A stretch of 64,000 nucleotides of DNA from Rhynchopus sp. YZ270_cl-10 (lineage: Eukaryota > Euglenozoa > Diplonemea > Diplonemida > Diplonemidae). The stretch covers positions 62,001-126,000 of the forward strand of contig OZ037844.1 in NCBI GenBank assembly GCA_964035575.1, given 5' to 3'. How positions within the stretch are numbered: position 1 is the first letter of the stretch; each line of letters starts with the position of its first letter. Of this stretch, positions 55,261-63,676 are shown in pieces. A program made the position numbers and the translations under genes. Below the pieces are notes generated by a model. The model made no database searches and had not been told where the DNA came from. It was given only the letters and a program-made list of their open reading frames with translations.

Positions 55261-55931
55261 ATAAACCACGTGCCACAGGAACAAGAGAAATGAAGAGAGA
55301 TCAAGAACACATTGTCAGAGTCAGTAGGAGGACGACAATATGGGGGATATGTATCTGAAGTAGCACAACAGTTATCTGGATTGTGTCGTCACGCCCGAAA
55401 CTCATGAGAAGTTTGGAGGGCTCGTCCAGTCGGGAAGCTAATCGTAGACGAAGCACTGTACTGAATGTGAAAGCCCTGGCTTGTGCAGACAGGCGGATGA
55501 AGCATAAGAAAGGTTAAAAAAGGAGGCTTTTTTAGTGTTTACTACTCGTTTGGTAAAAATTAGTTCGGTCAAAAAAAGGTTTTTTGGGGTACAATATAAA
55601 AAATACAATTTTGGCATGTGTTGATACCATCTAAAAAAAATTGAGGGGAGCACTTATGGCCCTGCCCAAAAAACTTACTTTCGACATTTTCAAAAAAAAA
55701 TGGTACACGTACACAAAATAGAGAATCTCTGAGATATAAACCAAACGATGCATGCCCTCCTCTCGCACACACATCTTTCACTCTGCGGAACACACTGGAG
55801 TTTGAAGATGAGAGATGAGCTGTCTCTTCAGCTCTAGCGCAACAGACAGAGTGTGGCGGCTCTCCCATTGCATTGTCGCTTTGTTTTCGTTCTTACTTTA
55901 TTACGCATTTTTAAGTTCCGACACCTCTTCG
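55261..55931. other. Intergenic spacer, no gene seen
   Basis: It contains the 3' flank of the BTB gene and AT-rich sequence. The short open frames lack any recognisable motif. Confidence 0.5.
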
Positions 55932-57233
55932 TTAAGACATAATCGTCAGCGCCACACCCGCCGGGGCAAGAACCACAAAACGCCACTCATCGCACGGCGC
56001 AAAGGTTATTTCTGAGTCGGGCACTCTGAGCCACTCTGGCCCCTTCTCTGTGCATCCCTTCAGCTCTTTTGAGTTGTACACTCGCAGGATATAGGCAGAC
56101 ACACCCTTCGTTACCTCCATCACCACGGAGTAGTCTATACAGCCTACTACGGAGGTTGGGTACAGCGTGGTGCCTTCGTGCCGCCCGCACCACCCGAGAG
56201 CGGAAGGATTGCGTTTGTTAAGTAGCGTCGTCGGTGTGGGGCCTTTGAACAAACCGTACTGGATTTCAAGCCCCGCTTTGATCCCTACTGTCTTTACCTT
56301 CAGAACAGAGCGTTGATCTGAAGTCGAGGCGATGGTTTCTGACACAAAAATCGGGGTCAAAGACAATGGGGCCCCCTTCACCGCCTTCGCCACAGCCCGC
56401 ATCCCCCCTGCAGTGGTGAACAGCCTTGCCGGGTCTGCCACCCACCTCCACTGCCTGCTTTGTGGGTATTTCAGTTCGTGGGGTGGGACGGTGCTTGGTG
56501 CTCCGTCCCCTACTTCGCGCGGTGGGGTGACGTGAAAGGGTTCGTCCTCCTCTGCAGACTGTGCACTGCTGTATTCAAATGGGGCGCAGCTGTTCTCCAT
56601 GCCTTCAAGGAGGGATGCGGTGTCGTCGTCTTGCGTGAAGTACTCTTCCAGGCAGGGGGGTGCGACTTCCTTCGGTGCCGGGCAGCCAACAAGGTGGTCT
56701 TTGAGGTGAGGCGCTAGGCCATAGAAGTCGAGCTCGTTGAGGAGGATGGCGTACTGCTGCTCCCCGCCGTCGGGTTGCCAGAGACCGGTACGAAGCCAGT
56801 CGAGGATGGCGAGGAAGGGGCGTGGTGGGCGGTCGATGACGATGCGGTTGTGTGCATCGCGGGTGAGCGGGTAGCGGCCAGAGAGAAGCGCTGTGAAGAA
56901 GGTGTCGCTGTGCTTGAGGAGTGTCGTCGTGAAGGTGGTCACGGCAGTGCCGCCGACGTTGAGTTCGACGACAGTCGGAGGTGGGTCCCCCGCATAGACG
57001 GCCATGCGTGTCTTCTCGGCAGCAAGAACTGTCTCCTGGTTTGCCACTTCCTTCTCTCGCGCCGCGATGTCCGCCTCACGCGCCCCGAGGGTTGCGAGCA
57101 TCTCCTCAGCCTCTGCCGTGCGTGCCGCAAGCTGTACCCGTTCTGCCTGCAGAAGTGCGTTGCTCTCGCGAACCTGTGTCATGGCCTCCTCCAAGCCATG
57201 CAAACTGCTCTCAATATCGTTCGGTGGAGTCAT
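55932..57233 (-). CDS. BTB/KCTD-type protein with coiled coil
   Basis: 433 residues; the ATG at 57233 gives MTPPNDIESS. Residues about 10-80 are a Glu/Ala-rich coiled coil (LLQAERVQLAARTAEAEEML). A BTB/T1 domain of the potassium-channel tetramerisation type covers about 86-180 (VVELNVGGTAVTTFTTTLL, FFTALLSG, IVIDRPPRPFLAILDWLRTG). Such domains oligomerise and often link substrates to cullin-3 ubiquitin ligases. An acidic linker follows, then a beta-rich C-terminal domain (about 270-433; RQWRWVADPARLF, SALGWCGRHEGTTL, EWRFVVLAPAGVALTI) that is not recognised and may bind a partner. The hydrophobic upstream extension to 57353 is translated pyrimidine tract, not a membrane segment. Confidence 0.87.
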   Translation of the reverse strand: MTPPNDIESSLHGLEEAMTQVRESNALLQAERVQLAARTAEAEEMLATLGAREADIAAREKEVANQETVLAAEKTRMAVYAGDPPPTVVELNVGGTAVTTFTTTLLKHSDTFFTALLSGRYPLTRDAHNRIVIDRPPRPFLAILDWLRTGLWQPDGGEQQYAILLNELDFYGLAPHLKDHLVGCPAPKEVAPPCLEEYFTQDDDTASLLEGMENSCAPFEYSSAQSAEEDEPFHVTPPREVGDGAPSTVPPHELKYPQSRQWRWVADPARLFTTAGGMRAVAKAVKGAPLSLTPIFVSETIASTSDQRSVLKVKTVGIKAGLEIQYGLFKGPTPTTLLNKRNPSALGWCGRHEGTTLYPTSVVGCIDYSVVMEVTKGVSAYILRVYNSKELKGCTEKGPEWLRVPDSEITFAPCDEWRFVVLAPAGVALTIMS

Positions 57234-57248
57234 AGCAAATGTTTTGCT

Positions 57249-57280
57249 CTGGAGGGGGATATGGGAAGGGAAGGGGATTA
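57249..57280 (-). promoter_or_regulatory. Putative trans-splice acceptor of the BTB gene
   Basis: The minus strand reads ccccttcccttcccatatcc then ccctccAGAG, with AG about 15 nt before the ATG at 57233. Confidence 0.6.
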
Positions 57281-57379
57281 TTGTGGGGTGCAACAAAGGA
57301 AAATAGACAACAAAAGGCGGTAGTACTAGTAAAAAAAAAATGTGCGGTTTCAATTACCTTTCTTTATTTCTTGACTGCC

Positions 57380-57485
57380 ACCAGGCGTCTCGTCGCACCT
57401 ACCCCATGGGTGCACCTTGTACCCCCTCTGACCGGGTGGGGTCCCTTCCTCTGAAGTCTGCCCACCAAATGTGGTCGACGCGTCC
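57380..57485. repeat. Shared 3' flank of ankyrin members 1, 7 and 8
   Basis: A phrase with ccaggcgtctcgtcgcc, ctctgaccgggtggggt and cttcctctgaagtctgccca recurs at about 62210-62310 and, more diverged, at 18195-18255. The Cys-type members have a different flank (cctctgaagacagttcatca). Confidence 0.65.
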
Positions 57486-57772
57486 ACAGCATCATTATTC
57501 TGCACCGTGCTTGAGGAGAACCTGCTCCACATCTGCATGTTGTTTCTGCCTCGCATGCAATGCAGTGTGGCCCGGAAAATATCAATGATTCACATCCACG
57601 TCCCAGAAACCCAAGATAGCGCACAGTCATGTGCCACAAAAAGGATAAGATGTGTTGTGCTATCGTTGTCGTCCACCACACACGCGTCTGCGCCAGCTTC
57701 CACCAACATCTGCACAATTTCGCGTTTACCTTCAGCACAGTGAAAGGTATGATGTCATCGATATCCGTTGCC
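57486..57772 (-). pseudogene. Decayed C-terminal repeats of ankyrin member 7
   Basis: Downstream of the member 7 stop, sequence matching the last triad and cap of its paralogues continues, but with many small gaps (for example cgcatgcaatgcagtgtggc and gtagcgcacagtcatgtgcc-like variants). It can no longer be read as one protein. It shows that member 7 once had a fourth triad. Confidence 0.7.
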
Positions 57773-59863
57773 TCAACCGACTGCCCCTGCATCAATGAGC
57801 AGCTGCACCACATCTGAGTGCTTCTTTGCCGCTGAGTGGTGAAGTGAAGTCTTGCCCCTGTTATTTGACTTATTCACGTCCACCCCAGGCATGCACAGAA
57901 GAGTACGCACAGTCTCGGTGTGTCCATTGGCAGCCGCACGGGTAAGACATGTCTCTCCTTTGTTGTCTGTGACACACACGTCCGCACCTGCTTTGAGCAA
58001 CACCTCCACAACACGGAGATTCCCAAAATGGCTCGCCGCAAGGAGTGGCGAACGTCCGTCGATGTGCTTAACCTCAATGTCTGCCCCTGCATCAATGAGC
58101 AGCTGTGCCACATCTGCACCCGCTGTCTCAACTGCTGCGAGCAACGGGGTGTAGCCTTCCTTATCCTTGTGACTCAGGTCGACCTGCGGCAAACCCACAA
58201 GATAGCGCACAGTCTCGGTGTGTCCAAATCCTGCAGCAATAGTAAGACATGTATGTCCCTTCTTGCTTGTGGCACGCACGTCCGCACCTGCTTCCACCAA
58301 CATCTTCACAATTGGCTGTCTCCCTTTCCTGCAAGCATCAATCAGAGGTGTCCATGAATCCGTGTTCCTTGTCTCGATGTCTGCCCCTGCATAAATAAGA
58401 ACCTTCACCACATCTGCGTGCTTTTGATCTGCTGCACAGAACAACGCAGACAAGTCGTCAACACATTTGTGATTCACTTTAACATCCTGGAAGCCCTTCA
58501 AACCCACAAGATAGCGCACAGTCTCGGTGTGTCCACGACATGCAGCAAGGATAAGACATGTGTTTCCGTGGTTGCACGTACCACACACATCCGCACCTGC
58601 TTCCACCAACATCTTCACAACTGCGAGTGCTCCTGAAAGGCAAGACCAGTGCAGAGGCGAACGTCCCATGTCGTCCTTTGTCTCGATGTCTGCCCCTGCA
58701 TCAATGAGCACCTGACACACTGCAGGGTCCTCCCACATGGCTGGACAGGCCCGCCCATATAGGTCCTCCTGCCCGTGTGGGACAAACGCAACGTTGCTGC
58801 AGACTGACTTCCAATGCTGCAAGAGGACCTCCGTGCACGCAGTGTGGTCTGCGTGGATGCACTCACTCAGCAGCATCCCGAAGCCCATCTGCGTTGTCTC
58901 AACATACGGAAGAAGCAGTGCGAGGCATTCATCGTGGTTCCCTCTGCATGCCTCGTGCACAGCATCGAAAGCAACCGTTTTGCTGTCTGTGTCTGGGATG
59001 AGCTTCTCAAGTCCCGCCCGCACGGCAGTCGTGTCGCCGTTCCTGGCAGCCACGGAGGCGAAGGCCCCTGCAAGCATCGCACGCAGCACACGAGCTGCCT
59101 CCTCATCAACAGGCTTGCCCACAGCACCGCCACAAAGAAGTGTCTTCACACAGGCAAGGTGATGCCCAGCAACAGCAGCATCCAGCGCAGTCATCCCATC
59201 AACACAGTGTTCGCAGTCTGCACCCTTCGCAACAAGAAACTGCACCACATCCGCATCGCCACGGCACGCTGCAATGTACAGCGGACGTGCACAGCTCGCG
59301 TCATTCTCACTGTGCACCTCCAGCCCTGCCCCAGACGCGACGAGCAGCTCTGCACTCGCAAGATCCCCAAGGTGTGCAGCCACACACAACGGCTTGATGG
59401 GCCTCCCATTCAGGTCCAGCTTGTGTTCCTTCAGCAGCATCGCAAGCACCTCCACTCGCTTCAGGTGCAGACAGGTCAGCAGGAGCTCGTCCACATCGAC
59501 TTCCAAGCAGACACGGGTGTTGTCCGAGCATGACTTCCAATGCTGCAAGAGGACCTCTGTGCACGCAGTGTGGTCTGCGTGGATGCACTCACTCAGCAGG
59601 ATTCCAAATCCGTTCGTTCGGTCAATGTAGTGGGGAAGAAGCAGTGAAAGGCATTCATCGTGGTTCCCTCTGCATGCCTCGTGCACAGCATCGAAGGAAA
59701 CCGTTTTGCTGTCTGTGTCTGGGCTGAGCTTCTCAAGTCCCACCCGCACGGCAGTCGTGTCGCCGTTCCTGGCAGCCTCCACCAAGACCTCGTCTGCAGA
59801 AAGCGTTCTTCTCTTTGGTGCCTTCTCGTCAGGTGTGCTGTCTGCGTGTTGCTCCTTCGACAT
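57773..59863 (-). CDS. Ankyrin-repeat family member 7, chimeric with two N-terminal regions, C-terminus truncated
   Basis: 696 residues; the ATG at 59863 gives MSKEQHADS, with neither Gly2 nor Cys3. The first 100 residues are a diverged copy of the family N-terminus (LSLLLPHYIDRTNGFGILLS). They lead into an ankyrin section unlike any other here (LDLNGRPIKPLCVAAHLGDL, ADVVQFLVAKGADCEHCVDG, LACVKTLLCGGAVGKP). At about residue 275 (FASVAARNGDTTAV) a second, standard N-terminal region begins, followed by three A-B-C triads. The frame ends early at LLIDAGAVG because the usual gcagatgttgag is replaced by gcagtcggttgag; the expected last triad and cap survive only as decayed DNA. The gene looks like an unequal-crossover fusion of two paralogues. 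Confidence 0.8.
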   Translation of the reverse strand: MSKEQHADSTPDEKAPKRRTLSADEVLVEAARNGDTTAVRVGLEKLSPDTDSKTVSFDAVHEACRGNHDECLSLLLPHYIDRTNGFGILLSECIHADHTACTEVLLQHWKSCSDNTRVCLEVDVDELLLTCLHLKRVEVLAMLLKEHKLDLNGRPIKPLCVAAHLGDLASAELLVASGAGLEVHSENDASCARPLYIAACRGDADVVQFLVAKGADCEHCVDGMTALDAAVAGHHLACVKTLLCGGAVGKPVDEEAARVLRAMLAGAFASVAARNGDTTAVRAGLEKLIPDTDSKTVAFDAVHEACRGNHDECLALLLPYVETTQMGFGMLLSECIHADHTACTEVLLQHWKSVCSNVAFVPHGQEDLYGRACPAMWEDPAVCQVLIDAGADIETKDDMGRSPLHWSCLSGALAVVKMLVEAGADVCGTCNHGNTCLILAACRGHTETVRYLVGLKGFQDVKVNHKCVDDLSALFCAADQKHADVVKVLIYAGADIETRNTDSWTPLIDACRKGRQPIVKMLVEAGADVRATSKKGHTCLTIAAGFGHTETVRYLVGLPQVDLSHKDKEGYTPLLAAVETAGADVAQLLIDAGADIEVKHIDGRSPLLAASHFGNLRVVEVLLKAGADVCVTDNKGETCLTRAAANGHTETVRTLLCMPGVDVNKSNNRGKTSLHHSAAKKHSDVVQLLIDAGAVG

Positions 59864-60250
59864 GGTTTGTGAAGATGTTGATATTCAATGTTGTGTCTTT
59901 TTATAAATTTTTATGCTGTTTCTTTTTGTGGAGGTTGTGAGGTGAGTGGTGGGTGTCCCTGAACTGCCTCCCACACCTGACAAGCACAGCCACAGTTGAA
60001 ACGGGTGGTGTGGAAGTCTCCCTCCTGAGGGTGGTGGGAATCTATCTGCCTTGAGACGAGGAGGTGAGGGAGGGGGTCGGTAAGATAAAAACATCATTCA
60101 GTCTTGTTCATGTTCATAATGTATTTGCATACCCCAACCCTCCCCACTCAGTAAGATTATGAACGGGAAAGAGAATGCACGTTATGAAGAAACCCCGTTC
60201 ATATTGTGCGAAGAATTAGTTTGCAGCCGAATTATGCATTCAAAGTCGAC
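59864..60250. repeat. Upstream block shared by ankyrin members 7 and 8 (copy 1)
   Basis: It is almost identical to 63677-64000. It includes, on the minus strand near 59953-59985, a phrase (cttgtcag, then gggaggcagttcagggac) matching the coding start of the Cys-type members, so a relic of that N-terminus lies upstream of the present ATG. The block ends in ggaaagagaatgcacgttat. Confidence 0.8.
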
Positions 60251-60866
60251 TTTGGTGTCCATCCTTCTTCCTTGCGGGAAACGCAATTCTGGTGTTTCAG
60301 AAGCAAGTGTGGGCCACAGGGTGTATACATACCCATGCCCCCATGCAGTACAACGTGACCCACGCCTTTACACAAAACGGCAAAGGCGTTTACTAGCAAA
60401 AACCACTCTAAAAACCTAAGCAGAAATGACTGGGAGCCTGGTCACCAGTCTGAGCAGCCACCGCAGGTGGGGCTGCGTTTCGGTACCGTAGGTGGAGCAG
60501 AAAAAGAAGTCACTACAGAACTGTGCATGACTGTACGACAACAGAAAACAGGGGGGGGGGAAATATCACATTCCTTCCTTTTTGATGAGCTTCAAGCCTC
60601 GTTCTGTGCTTACGAACTACACAAATCACCCCTCTTCTAAAAACAAACAGGCGAGAAGAGAAGTTGAAAGTCCAGAATGTCTCACGAGAGACACAGAAAA
60701 ATTGTGAACGAGTCCCTCTCGCTTCTCTGAAGGTGGCCATTTGATACCTTCTGTGGTATTCCTAGCACCCTAGCACGTTCCGTTCTCCTTATTGAAGAGG
60801 TGCGACTCGGTGATCCCCTCTTTTATTTTTCTTCTTGTGTCTACACAACACAAACTTCAAATGTCC
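60251..60866. other. Intergenic spacer, no gene seen
   Basis: It contains small inverted repeats (acgcctttacacaaaacgg then caaaggcgt at 60359-60392, and ttgcgggaaacgcaa near 60274) and a G/C-rich stretch at 60430-60500 (gagcagccaccgcaggtggg). A structured RNA is possible but none is recognised. Confidence 0.45.
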
Positions 60867-61781
60867 TCAGAAACCAAAGTTGTTCGCTGCACTCCTGTCG
60901 ACAGCATCATGCGCACGCGGCGCGTCTGCGAAGCGTTTTAGGTTGGCCGCGAAGGACCCACCACTGCGGCTGCTGTCCTCCGCGAAGTAGCTCTCCTCAG
61001 CGTCGATGCAGTACTGCGCAACGTCGTCGTGCGCTTCGTCCGCATCCACCTGCGTGTAGTCCACCGCCTCATCCTCGCCACAGAGGAACCGCGCCTCCAT
61101 CACGCTCACCAGCTCCACCTCGTTTGCCTGCCGCTCTTCTTCTGTCGCTTCCTCCACACCACCACCGTCCCCCTCCCCCATCGGCTTCATAAACGCCATC
61201 ACTTCAGCCCCATCTTCCATCTCCCCAAAGCGAGCTGGCGGCAGCCCCTCAGCACTCTCACAACCCATCGGCTTCATGAACGCTGCCAACGGGTCATCCT
61301 CGAGGTCTTGCATCGCGCCAAAGAGAGCTGTGCGTGCGGGCGGTGCGTGCTGCGTGCTGGGAGGCAGGTCGTCGTCGTCTGATGTACCCAGGAGGTCGCG
61401 GCGGGTCTGTCGTACGAGGTCGGCCTCCGTGCTGTCTTCGTAGCGTCCGACGTAGAGAGCATAGAGCTCGGGTGCACGTGTCTGTATGGCGGCCAAGGAG
61501 AAGAACCCGCTTTCCCTTCGGAGAAGCATTTCTGTGTATCGTCGGTTGCGTACCGTCGCCTTCGGGGTGAGCTCGCGGCAAAGTCGGCCAAGAGTCTGGC
61601 GTGATGTAGTGGTGTTGGCGACTGCTCGCAGTGCGCGAGCCTCGTGTAGCAGCATGGAAGGGCCATGAGTGCGTACAAAGGCGGCAGGGTCTGTTGCCAA
61701 GAGAGATGCCGCAGCGTCTGTCCCTTCGGCACCCCACTGCAGTCGTGCGCCCAGGTCGTGCATGATACTTCGTGCCTCCAT
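60867..61781 (-). CDS. CCDC97: CCDC97-like protein (DUF2052), spliceosome-associated family
   Basis: 304 residues. Two signature stretches of the CCDC97 family are present: VRNRRYTEMLLRRESGFFSL followed by APELYALYVGRYE (about 76-115), and NEVELVSVMEARFLCGEDEA followed by VDYTQVDADE (about 222-255), ending in an acidic AEESYFAED. In animals CCDC97 associates with SF3b and the U2 snRNP. A splicing or trans-splicing role here is family-level inference. Between the signatures, two near repeats (AAFMKPMG and MAFMKPMG) occur in an acidic, probably unstructured linker. The start follows a likely acceptor (ttatttccacAG) by 14 nt. Length is close to that of animal homologues. Confidence 0.85.
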   Translation of the reverse strand: MEARSIMHDLGARLQWGAEGTDAAASLLATDPAAFVRTHGPSMLLHEARALRAVANTTTSRQTLGRLCRELTPKATVRNRRYTEMLLRRESGFFSLAAIQTRAPELYALYVGRYEDSTEADLVRQTRRDLLGTSDDDDLPPSTQHAPPARTALFGAMQDLEDDPLAAFMKPMGCESAEGLPPARFGEMEDGAEVMAFMKPMGEGDGGGVEEATEEERQANEVELVSVMEARFLCGEDEAVDYTQVDADEAHDDVAQYCIDAEESYFAEDSSRSGGSFAANLKRFADAPRAHDAVDRSAANNFGF

Positions 61782-61795
61782 TTTGTGATGTCTTC

Positions 61796-61815
61796 CTGTG
61801 GAAATAAACCGTGGT
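61796..61815 (-). promoter_or_regulatory. Putative trans-splice acceptor of the CCDC97-like gene
   Basis: The minus strand reads cggtttatttccacAG, 14 nt before the ATG at 61781. The pyrimidine tract is weaker than those of its neighbours. Confidence 0.45.
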
Positions 61816-62320
61816 GTACGCTATGTCATATGCAAAATAGAGAAGAGTAGGTGGAGAAAAAGAAGTCAATACAGAGTGCATGACAGTACGATAACAGATA
61901 AACAGGGGGGGAAGATAGCTTTTATTTATTATCGATGACCCTCAAAGGCTCCTTCTGTGCTTTGCAAACTAAAAAACCACCCCCCTTCTAAAAACAAACA
62001 GGCGAGAAGAGAAGTTGAAAGTGTAAAACGTCTCACAGGGGGATACCGAAAAAATTGTAAACGAGTCCTGAGCATGAGTCCGTGCGAAGAATTCATCTTA
62101 GAACCGCAAAGGTGCGGAAACATCATCACTTCGGAACCGGGAACAGAGAAACCGGTTCGGTGTCAACTATATTTCTTACCCTTGGTCCTTGTGTTCTTCG
62201 ATTTTGACCAGTGCGAGGCGTCTTGTCGCCTTACCCGTGGGTGCACCCTTGTTCCACCTCTGACCGGGTGGGGTGAAGTACCTTCCTCTGAAGTCTGCCC
62301 AAAACGACGCGTCCACAGCA
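61816..62320. other. Intergenic, with family 3' flank
   Basis: The part at 62210-62310 is the shared 3' flank of the SKEQ-type ankyrin members. The part at 61890-62060 (aaacaaacaggcgagaagag, aagttgaaagt) resembles 60640-60690, so a stretch around the CCDC97-like gene is itself locally duplicated. Confidence 0.6.
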
Positions 62321-63676
62321 TCATTCTTCCGCACCGTGCTTGAGGAGAACCTGCACCACATCTGCATGTTGTCTCTGCCTCGCATGGTGCAACGCAGTCC
62401 GGCCCAAAAAATCCCTGTGGTTCACATCCACCTCCCGTAATCCCACAAGATAGCGCACACTCTCGATGTGTCCATAAAAAGTCGCAACAATAAGGTATGC
62501 TGTGCTATCGTCGTCGTCACCCACACACACGTCCACACCCGCTTCCACCAACATCTGTACAATGTCGAGTTCCCCAATCTCACAAGCACAGTGAAGAGGT
62601 GCCCTTCCTAGGCGATTCTGTGCCTCAACATCTGCCCCTGCATCAATGAGCAGCTGCACCACTGAGTGTTTCTGTGCCACTGCGTAGTGTAGTGCAGTGT
62701 TGCCCCTGTTATTTGACTGATTCACGTCCACCTCAGGCATGCACAGAAGAGTACGCACAGTCTCGGTGTGTCCATTGGCAGCCGCAAGTGTAAGACACGT
62801 ATCTCCGAAGTTTTCTGTGACACACACGTCCGCACCTGCTTTGACCAACACCTCCACAACCTGGAGATCCCCAAAATCGCTCGCCACGAGGATTGGCGAA
62901 CGTCCGTTGTTGTGCTTAACCTCAATGTCTGCCCCTGCATCAATGAGCAGCTCCACCACATCTGCACCCGCTGTCTCAACTGCTGCGAGCAACGAGGTGT
63001 AGCCTATCTTATCCTTGTGATTCACGTCGACCTGCGGCAAACCCACAAGATAGCGCACAGTCTCGGTGTGTCCAAATCATGCAGCAATCAGAAGACATGT
63101 AAGCCCATTCTTTTCTGTAGCACTTACGTCCGCACCTACTGTCACCAACATCTTCACAACTGCGAGTGCTCCTGAACAGCAAGACCAGTGCAGAGGCGAA
63201 CGTCCCATGTCGTCCTTTGTCTCAATGTCTGCCCCTGCATCAATGAACACCTGAAACACTGCAGGGTCCTCCCACATGGCTGGACAGGCACGGTCTTTGA
63301 TGTCCTCCTGCCCGTGTGGGACAAACGCAACGTTGCTGCAGACTGACTTCCAATGCTGCAAGAGGACCTCCGTGCACGCAGTGTGGTCTGCGTGGATGCA
63401 CTCACTCAGCAGCATCCCGAAGCCCATCTGCGTTGTCTCAACATACGGAAGAAGCAGTGCGAGGCATTCATCGTGGTTCCCTCTGCATGCCTCGTGCACA
63501 GCATCGAAAGCAACCGTTTTGCTGTCTGTGTCTGGGCTGAGCTTCTCAAGTCCCGCCCGCACGGCAGTCGTGTCGCCGTTCCTGGCAGCCTCCACCAAGA
63601 CCTCGTCTGCAGAAAGCTCTCTTCTCTTTGGTGCCTTCTCGTCAGGTGTGCTGTCTGCGTGTTGCTCCTTCGACAT
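62321..63676 (-). pseudogene. Ankyrin-repeat family member 8, one in-frame TGA, three triads
   Basis: The ATG at 63676 gives MSKEQHADS, then the invariant N-terminal region, a half repeat and three A-B-C triads with the standard cap at 62321 (452 codons including the stop codons). The frame is open throughout except for a single TGA at 63079-63077, where paralogues have GGA (LLIAA then GFGHTETVRYL becomes LLIAA, stop, FGHTETV). A 199-residue product of the N-terminal region plus one and a half repeats is possible, as is stop read-through. Otherwise this is a very young pseudogene. The frame is unchanged on both sides. Confidence 0.85.

Noticed and set aside
54382-55293. Plus-strand Ala/Gly-rich open frame opposite the SAM/WW gene
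   Set aside because: Mirror image of the Pro/Ala-rich linker; no independent support.
55191-55310. N-terminal hydrophobic segment on the SAM/WW protein
   Set aside because: It is the translation of a pyrimidine tract upstream of the probable acceptor. The Met at 55190 fits better. The same reasoning removes 57234-57353 for the BTB protein.
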